Below are positions 26,401-30,192 of a stretch of 32,679 bases of DNA, piece after piece; position 1 is the first letter of the stretch; each line of letters starts with the position of its first letter. The notes beneath the pieces are model-generated. The model was not told the DNA's origin. It saw nothing but the letters and a program-made list of their open reading frames with translations, and ran no database searches. Source of the DNA: a virus; the IMG/VR virus record IMGVR_UViG_3300027782_000230, positions 1-32,679 of that record, one strand, 5' to 3'. The position numbers and the translations under genes are program-made.

Positions 26401-28847
26401 CTTCAGGAACATCAGGTAGCGACGGAACAAGCGGTACTTCAGGAACATCAGGTAGCGATGGAACAAGTGGTTCAAGTGGAACTTCAGGTAGTGATGGAAC
26501 AAGCGGTTCTTCAGGAACTAGTGGTAGCTCAGGTTCAAGTGGTTCTTCAGGAACTAGCGGTTCAGACGGTACTAGTGGAACTTCAGGTTCTGATGGTACT
26601 AGTGGTTCTTCAGGAACGTCAGGTAGTGATGGAACAAGTGGTACATCAGGTTCGGACGGAACTAGTGGTACTTCAGGTAGTGATGGAACAAGTGGTTCAA
26701 GCGGAACTTCAGGTAGTTCGGGAACATCAGGTAGTGATGGAACTAGTGGTACTTCAGGTTCAGATGGTACGTCGGGTAGTTCAGGAACTTCAGGAACATC
26801 AGGTTCGGATGGTACTTCGGGTAGCTCAGGAACAAGTGGTTCGTCAGGAACTAGCGGTAGCTCAGGAACATCAGGTTCAAGCGGTTCATCAGGAACTAGC
26901 GGTAGCTCAGGAACATCAGGAACAAGTGGTTCTTCAGGAACTAGCGGAACTTCAGGTTCAAGTGGTTCTTCAGGAACTAGCGGAACTTCAGGTTCAAGTG
27001 GTTCTTCAGGAACTAGCGGAACTTCAGGTTCGGATGGTACATCAGGTTCAAGTGGTTCTTCGGGAACTTCAGGTAGCAGTGGAACATCAGGTTCAAGTGG
27101 TTCATCAGGAACTAGCGGTAGCTCAGGAACATCAGGAACAAGTGGTTCTTCAGGAACTAGCGGAAGTTCAGGAACATCAGGTTCAAGTGGTTCATCAGGA
27201 ACATCAGGAAGCAGTGGAACTTCAGGTTCAAGTGGTTCATCAGGAACTAGCGGAACTTCAGGTTCGGATGGTAGTTCAGGTTCTTCAGGAACTAGCGGAA
27301 CTTCAGGTTCGGATGGTACTTCAGGTTCATCAGGAACTAGTGGTAGCTCAGGAACATCAGGTTCAAGCGGTTCTTCAGGAACTAGCGGAACTTCAGGTTC
27401 AAGTGGTTCATCAGGAACTAGCGGAAGCTCAGGTTCTTCAGGAACTAGCGGAACTTCAGGAACATCAGGTTCAAGTGGTTCATCAGGAACTAGCGGAACT
27501 TCAGGAACATCAGGTTCAAGTGGTACATCAGGAAGTTCAGGAACATCAGGTTCAAGTGGTTCTTCAGGAACTAGCGGTAGCGATGGTACTTCAGGAACAT
27601 CAGGTTCAAGCGGAACAAGTGGTTCAAGTGGTTCATCAGGAACTAGCGGTAGCTCAGGAACTTCAGGTTCGGATGGTACTTCGGGTAGCTCAGGAACAAG
27701 TGGTTCTTCAGGAACTAGCGGAACTTCAGGTTCAAGTGGTTCTTCGGGAACTTCAGGTAGCAGTGGAACATCAGGTTCAAGTGGTTCTTCAGGAACTAGC
27801 GGAACATCAGGTTCTTCAGGAACTTCAGGTTCAAGTGGAACAAGTGGTTCTTCGGGAACTAGCGGAACTTCAGGTTCAAGTGGAACATCGGGAACTAGCG
27901 GAACTTCAGGTACAGATGGTAGTTCAGGTTCTTCAGGAACTAGCGGAACTTCAGGTTCGGATGGTACTTCAGGTTCATCAGGAACTAGTGGTAGCTCAGG
28001 AACATCAGGTTCAAGCGGTTCTTCAGGAACTAGCGGAACTTCAGGTTCAAGTGGTTCATCAGGAACTAGCGGAAGCTCAGGTTCTTCAGGAACTAGCGGA
28101 ACTTCAGGAACATCAGGTTCAAGTGGTTCATCAGGAACTAGCGGAACTTCAGGAACATCAGGTTCAAGTGGTACATCAGGAAGTTCAGGAACATCAGGTT
28201 CAAGTGGTTCTTCAGGAACTAGCGGTAGCGATGGTACTTCAGGTAGCTCAGGTTCTTCAGGAACATCAGGTTCAAGTGGTTCTTCAGGAACTAGCGGAAC
28301 TTCAGGTTCAAGTGGTTCATCAGGAACTAGCGGAACTTCAGGAACATCAGGTTCAAGTGGTTCATCAGGAACTAGCGGTAGCTCAGGTTCTTCAGGAACA
28401 TCAGGAACAGGATTTAGTGCAGTTACTGACCCTGGTTTAACAAGAATTCTAACATCAGATGGAACAACAGACGGAGCAATAGCTCAATCAGGTTTCACGT
28501 TTGATGGTACATACTTAAGTTTGATTGGTACACAAAGAATACAGAGTGATGTAAATACTGGAGTAACTACTAGTACGTCTCTTTATCAAATACCGACCTT
28601 AAGTGGGTGTGGAGCGTTCTTTGACTATTGTGTCATAGATGGTTCGGATAATAAGAGACTTGGAACTGTAATGGCGACATGGGATAGTAGTGGTGCTGCA
28701 TTTACAGATACTTCAACACCTGACTTGAATGGTTCAACAATAGGATTAGGATTTACCGTAACCGTATCGGGAGCAAATGTAAACTTCAACTCAGTAGTAA
28801 CGAGTGGAACATGGACGATTAGATTATCGGTAAGAGTAGTATATTAA
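20457..28847 (+). CDS. Giant collagen-like (Gly-X-Y) tail-fibre protein
   Basis: 2796-aa protein. Residues 1-288 are a beta-rich N-terminal domain, probably virion-attached. Residues 289-861 (191 triplets) and 946-2649 (568 triplets) are continuous Gly-X-Y repeats made of GTS, GSS, GTD, GSD and rare GID, GIS, GVD, GTN and GND. No proline is present in the triplets. Residues 862-945 are a non-repeat island with Cys near each end. Residues 2650-2796 form a C-terminal domain (RILTSDGTTDGAIAQSGFTF to RLSVRVVY) that resembles tips of phage fibres and is probably a trimerisation or receptor-binding head. Glycine at every third residue is the collagen signature. Phage collagen-like fibres are known, but lack of proline and this length are unusual. 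The start is the ATG after an AT-rich 29-bp gap without a Shine-Dalgarno sequence. A hairpin follows. Role inferred: long, probably trimeric, host-binding fibre. Confidence 0.85.
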   Translation: MSFPYKNPLSSSQLAGPNSVVRTSTFGTNFSVLQTGGYMEVYNLHDLGLTLTAATYPSNIQLSANTIPINFTKGTGTSFSPDFITLNSDNISSGRRRLGMLAYVQETDTVYQYSILNYDALWGNVTGLTGSSAITVSDYGTVVNSRSQAGRDFIAAWTGSTIEGVNGVSHVDARWKIFYGSDVQITGGTYYSATTTLDLYNSTGGTVTVPGFAAAVVSGTYDSGTNELTLYMSDDDNIVITGITSGGGSPLSVGDGATTVTNVTGITFNGGTVVDDGSGAITVTVNGSGTSGSDGTSGSSGTSGTSGIDGSSGTSGTSGIDGSSGTSGTDGSSGISGTDGTSGTNGSSGTSGTDGSSGTSGTDGTSGIDGTSGTSGIDGSSGTSGTDGTSGTSGTDGSSGTSGTDGTSGTDGSSGTSGTDGSSGTSGTDGSSGTSGTDGTSGTDGSSGTSGTDGTSGTSGTDGSSGTSGTDGTSGTSGTDGTSGTSGTDGSSGTSGTDGTSGTDGSSGTSGTDGSSGTSGTDGTSGTDGSSGTSGTDGSSGSDGTSGSSGTSGSDGTSGTSGSDGTSGSDGTSGTSGSDGTSGSSGTSGTSGTSGSDGTSGTSGSDGTSGTSGSDGTSGTSGTDGTSGTSGSDGTSGSSGTSGSDGTSGSSGTSGSDGTSGSSGTSGTSGSDGTSGSDGTSGTSGTDGSSGTSGSDGTSGTSGSDGTSGSDGTSGTSGSDGTSGSSGTSGSDGTSGTSGSDGTSGSSGTSGSDGTSGSDGTSGTSGTSGSDGTSGSDGTSGSDGTSGTSGSDGTSGTSGTDGSSGTSGTSGSDGTSGTSGSDGTSGTSGSDGTSGTSGSDGTSGTSGSDGTSGSDGTSGTSALICTPFLAGDYYFQAVAQPYNGPSYPNMSWGPGQTLSVYAPDDIIEYMLISGYTASTGALVAVITYSQNPGYKTQAGVTLCLVGTQGSNGTSGSSGTSGSSGTSGSSGTDGSSGTSGTDGSSGTSGTSGTSGTDGSSGTSGTSGTDGTSGISGTDGSSGTSGTDGSSGTSGTSGTDGSSGTSGTDGSSGTSGTDGSSGTSGTSGSDGSSGTSGTSGTSGTDGSSGTSGTSGTSGTDGSSGTSGTDGSSGTSGTDGTSGTSGTDGSSGTSGTSGTDGSSGTSGTDGSSGTSGTSGSDGTSGSDGTSGTSGSDGTSGTSGSDGTSGTSGSDGTSGSSGTSGISGVDGTDGTSGTSGSDGTNGTSGTSGSDGTSGSSGTSGSDGSSGSDGTSGTSGSDGTSGSSGTSGSDGTSGTSGSDGSSGSDGTSGSSGTSGTSGSDGTSGTSGSDGTSGSSGTSGSDGTSGTSGSDGTSGSSGTSGSDGTSGTSGSDGSSGSDGTSGSSGTSGTSGSDGTSGSSGTSGTSGSDGTSGSSGTSGSDGTSGTSGTSGSDGTSGTSGTSGSDGTSGSSGTSGSDGTSGSSGTSGSSGTSGSDGTSGTSGSDGTSGTSGSDGTSGSSGTSGSDGTSGTSGSDGTSGTSGSDGTSGSSGTSGSDGTSGTSGSDGTSGTSGTSGSDGTSGTSGSDGTSGTSGSDGTSGTSGTSGSDGTSGTSGTSGSDGTSGTSGSDGTSGSDGTSGSSGTSGTSGSDGTSGSSGTSGSDGTSGSSGTSGSDGTSGTSGSDGTSGSSGTSGSDGTSGTSGTSGSDGTSGTSGSDGTSGSSGTSGNDGTSGSSGTSGSDGTSGTSGTSGSDGTSGTSGSDGTSGTSGTSGSDGTSGSSGTSGSDGTSGSSGTSGSDGTSGTSGTSGISGVDGTDGTSGTSGSDGTSGSSGSSGTSGSDGTSGTSGSDGTSGTSGTSGSDGTSGSNGTSGSDGTSGTSGSDGTSGSSGTSGTSGSSGSSGTSGTSGTSGSDGTSGSSGTSGTSGSDGTSGTSGTSGSDGTSGSSGTSGTSGSSGSSGTSGSSGSSGTSGTSGTSGSDGTSGSSGTSGTSGSDGTSGTSGTSGSDGTSGSSGTSGTSGSDGTSGTSGTSGTSGSDGTSGTSGTSGSDGTSGSSGTSGSDGTSGSSGTSGSSGSSGSSGTSGSDGTSGTSGSDGTSGSSGTSGSDGTSGTSGSDGTSGTSGSDGTSGSSGTSGSSGTSGSDGTSGTSGSDGTSGSSGTSGTSGSDGTSGSSGTSGSSGTSGSSGTSGSSGSSGTSGSSGTSGTSGSSGTSGTSGSSGSSGTSGTSGSSGSSGTSGTSGSDGTSGSSGSSGTSGSSGTSGSSGSSGTSGSSGTSGTSGSSGTSGSSGTSGSSGSSGTSGSSGTSGSSGSSGTSGTSGSDGSSGSSGTSGTSGSDGTSGSSGTSGSSGTSGSSGSSGTSGTSGSSGSSGTSGSSGSSGTSGTSGTSGSSGSSGTSGTSGTSGSSGTSGSSGTSGSSGSSGTSGSDGTSGTSGSSGTSGSSGSSGTSGSSGTSGSDGTSGSSGTSGSSGTSGTSGSSGSSGTSGSSGTSGSSGSSGTSGTSGSSGTSGSSGTSGSSGTSGTSGSSGTSGTSGTSGTDGSSGSSGTSGTSGSDGTSGSSGTSGSSGTSGSSGSSGTSGTSGSSGSSGTSGSSGSSGTSGTSGTSGSSGSSGTSGTSGTSGSSGTSGSSGTSGSSGSSGTSGSDGTSGSSGSSGTSGSSGSSGTSGTSGSSGSSGTSGTSGTSGSSGSSGTSGSSGSSGTSGTGFSAVTDPGLTRILTSDGTTDGAIAQSGFTFDGTYLSLIGTQRIQSDVNTGVTTSTSLYQIPTLSGCGAFFDYCVIDGSDNKRLGTVMATWDSSGAAFTDTSTPDLNGSTIGLGFTVTVSGANVNFNSVVTSGTWTIRLSVRVVY
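21321..23039 (+). repeat. Gly-X-Y triplet block 1 (191 triplets)
   Basis: 1719 bp = 191 x 9 bp, each unit GGN followed by two Thr/Ser/Asp codons. The first part (to about 22075) is dominated by GTD-GSS-GTS units; the second part by GSD-GTS-GSS units. Codon choice varies (GGT/GGA; ACT/ACA; TCA/TCT/AGT/AGC), so DNA identity between neighbouring units is imperfect. The local GC content is visibly higher than in flanking genes. Confidence 0.95.
23040..23291 (+). other. Non-repeat island inside the Gly-X-Y stalk
   Basis: 84 codons (residues 862-945) that interrupt the triplets: begins ALICTPFLAGDYYFQAVAQP and ends AGVTLCLV. It has aromatic residues, prolines and two cysteines (near the two ends), and predicted beta character. 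It could be a folded knob, hinge or trimer-registration domain in the stalk. The Gly-X-Y phase resumes directly after it with GTQ-GSN-GTS. Confidence 0.85.
25998..26177 (+). repeat. Direct repeat A, copy 1 (180 bp)
   Basis: Identical by eye to 26196-26375, at an offset of 198 bp (22 triplets). The copies are nearly tandem, with 18 bp between them. Confidence 0.85.
26196..26375 (+). repeat. Direct repeat A, copy 2 (180 bp)
   Basis: Second copy of the 180-bp repeat at 25998-26177. The copies diverge at the next base on each side (26178 T versus 26376 G). Confidence 0.85.
27267..27595 (+). repeat. Direct repeat B, copy 1 (329 bp)
   Basis: Identical by eye to 27915-28243, offset 648 bp (72 triplets), in the Asp-poor part of the stalk. 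The encoded segment begins with GSDGSSGSS and ends in GSDGTSG. Confidence 0.85.
27915..28243 (+). repeat. Direct repeat B, copy 2 (329 bp)
   Basis: Second copy of the 329-bp repeat at 27267-27595; the flanks differ (GTD instead of GSD at the start, GSS instead of GTS after the end). Confidence 0.85.
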
Positions 28848-28855
28848 ATAATAAA

Positions 28856-28877
28856 TCCCACCCCTAAAAAGGTGGGA
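28856..28877 (+). terminator. Hairpin after the giant fibre gene (no U-tract)
   Basis: A 7-bp perfect stem TCCCACC / GGTGGGA around the loop CCTAAAAA, 8 nt after the stop codon. The downstream bases (ATAATCATAATAAG) are not a T-run, so termination may be weak, or the element may act as a transcript-stability or processing hairpin. The loop is identical to that of the hairpin at 30061. Confidence 0.6.
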
Positions 28878-28899
28878 ATAATCATAATAAGAAACAATA

Positions 28900-30012
28900 A
28901 TGGCTACAGCAAGACCATTCTCGTATAACATAGGTTCAGCAATTGCGGGGACAATACAAGTTGGAAGTTTGGCGGTAGGAGTTCCTACCTCAGGATTTAC
29001 AAACAGTCCAAAATTTTGGGATGGACCCGATGAAGAATTGGGTTATGTGATTGCGGTACCTGTATCAGGTAATACACAACCAACACCTGTATCAGGAGTT
29101 ACCGCATCAGTTGGATTTTATAGGACGGATGATTTTACTGACAATTCATTTATTGGTTTGGCTCAATATGTTTCAAATCAATATGGAACACCACAAACAT
29201 TTTCATCTGGAAATGATGCATCAACATGGTTAACCACTAACGGATATTGGAATTCTTGGATTTTTCTTACACCAACTCCAACCCCGACACCAACTATAAC
29301 CCCAACAAATACAATTACACCGACCAATACTAAAACGCCAACTGTAACACCAACAAATACTCAAACGACAACAATTACACCTACTAAAACTCAAACACCA
29401 ACTCCAACAAATATAAACGCACAAGGATTTAGTTATTCTAACTTTGCGTCAACTGGAGGTACTGTTTCTGTTGGTAACGTATCACTATCATCAAACATTC
29501 TTTATTTAACAACGGCTACTGCGGGTCAGGTTGGTAATGTTTATAGAACAACCGCAATTCAATATAACAGAAACTTCTCAACTCAATGGTCAACATTTAT
29601 TGGAGGAGGCTCAGGTGCTGATGGATATTGTGTACAATGGACAACAACAAATAATACAAATGGTTCTACAGGTGGTGGAGTTGGTTTAATTACTAATGCA
29701 ATAAATGCAATTACATTCTTAACATATACAAACAACAATTATACTTGGTATAAAAATAACGTTTCACAAGGTGCAACAAGTGTTAGTTCAGGATTTTGGA
29801 GACAAACATTGTATTTTTGGGGTGACTATAATCATTCTGCACAAACATTCGCACTTTATTACAATACAACAAATAGTAAACCTGGTTCACCAAATAAAAC
29901 ATTTACTAGTTTCTCATTTGACACAGGTTCTTACTATATGGGATTTGGAGCAGGAACAGGGGGTGCTAACGATAACCAAGAATTATTATCTTGGAGTTTA
30001 ACCTTTACATAA
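28900..30012 (+). CDS. Adhesin with Pro/Thr linker and L-type lectin-like C-terminal domain
   Basis: 370-aa protein. Residues 1-123 form an N-terminal domain (MATARPFSYNIGSAIAGTIQ...), probably for virion attachment. Residues 124-170 are a Pro/Thr linker (TPTPTPTPTITPTNT-type). Residues about 172-370 look like an L-type (legume/ConA-like) lectin: the hallmarks are GADGYCVQW (compare the GADG-x-x-F-x-x-Q motif), GGGVGLITNAINAITFLTYT at the position where this family has the extended FD-containing strand, and the last strand YYMGFGAGTGGANDNQELLS followed by WSLTF, matching the G-F-x-A-x-T-G-G ... LSWSF ending. The start ATG follows AGAAACAATA without a Shine-Dalgarno sequence. Neighbours are two Gly-X-Y fibres. 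Inferred role: carbohydrate binding at the host surface. The sugar is unknown, and metal-site residues cannot be assigned by eye. Confidence 0.75.
   Translation: MATARPFSYNIGSAIAGTIQVGSLAVGVPTSGFTNSPKFWDGPDEELGYVIAVPVSGNTQPTPVSGVTASVGFYRTDDFTDNSFIGLAQYVSNQYGTPQTFSSGNDASTWLTTNGYWNSWIFLTPTPTPTPTITPTNTITPTNTKTPTVTPTNTQTTTITPTKTQTPTPTNINAQGFSYSNFASTGGTVSVGNVSLSSNILYLTTATAGQVGNVYRTTAIQYNRNFSTQWSTFIGGGSGADGYCVQWTTTNNTNGSTGGGVGLITNAINAITFLTYTNNNYTWYKNNVSQGATSVSSGFWRQTLYFWGDYNHSAQTFALYYNTTNSKPGSPNKTFTSFSFDTGSYYMGFGAGTGGANDNQELLSWSLTFT
29269..29409 (+). repeat. Pro/Thr-rich linker coding repeat
   Basis: 47 codons of Thr-Pro alternation mixed with Thr-Asn/Ile/Lys (TPTITPTNTITPTNTKTPT), joining the N-terminal and lectin-like domains of the 28900 gene product. 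It is the same linker class as at 19636-19821 but with different codons and different X residues. Confidence 0.85.
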
Positions 30013-30060
30013 CCAAATCAATATACGGACTCTAAAAACATTACTATTATATTAATATTT

Positions 30061-30090
30061 ACCACCTCCTAAAAAAGGTGGTGTTTTTTT
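30061..30090 (+). terminator. Intrinsic terminator after the lectin-like gene
   Basis: 7-bp perfect stem ACCACCT / AGGTGGT (30061-30067 and 30076-30082), loop CCTAAAAA, followed by G and seven T residues. It lies 48 nt after the stop codon of the lectin-like gene. The interval 30013-30060 shows no gene. Confidence 0.88.
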
Positions 30091-30192
30091 ATGCTTTTAT
30101 TACCAAAAGAAATTCGTAATGTATTTATTGATAATAAACATAAAAGAGTTTTTCTTTTGGAAAGTGAAAAAAGAAATAAAAAATGGCAATAA
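30091..30192 (+). CDS. Possible 33-aa leader ORF
   Basis: ATG directly after the T-run of the terminator opens a 33-codon frame (MLLLPKEIRNVFIDNKHKRV..., ending NKKWQ, stop at 30190-30192) that overlaps the start of the next fibre gene by 10 nt. It is Lys/Arg/Leu-rich and unlike the neighbouring structural proteins. No Shine-Dalgarno sequence is possible because the terminator stem lies directly upstream, and a candidate promoter core (TATTTAT) lies inside it. It may be chance in AT-rich DNA. Confidence 0.25.
   Translation: MLLLPKEIRNVFIDNKHKRVFLLESEKRNKKWQ
30121..30130 (+). promoter_or_regulatory. Weak candidate late-promoter element GTATTTATTG
   Basis: A TATTTAT core at 30122-30128, between the terminator and the last fibre gene, 52 nt before its ATG at 30183. 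This gene needs its own promoter because a strong terminator lies upstream. The match is weaker and the spacing longer than for the other copies. Confidence 0.25.

Larger units (their letters stand above)
23292..28403 (+). repeat. Gly-X-Y triplet block 2 (568 triplets)
   Basis: 5112 bp = 568 x 9 bp. It starts with GTD/GSS units (to about 23925), passes to GSD-rich units, and from about 26800 is almost Asp-free (GTS/GSS). It contains exact internal duplications (for example 25998-26177 with 26196-26375, and 27267-27595 with 27915-28243). Confidence 0.95.

Noticed and set aside
21321-28403. CRISPR array or DNA satellite as explanation for the repeats
   Set aside because: The period is 9 bp with continuous coding phase, variable synonymous codons and no spacers, so it is protein-coding repetition.
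21313-28440. Very long open frames in the +1 frame of the triplet repeats (Gln/Val/Leu/Glu-rich)
   Set aside because: In the +1 frame each codon begins with the second base of a Gly, Thr, Ser or Asp codon (G, C, G or A), so no stop codon can arise there. The openness is a necessary by-product of the Gly-X-Y codons, not a gene.
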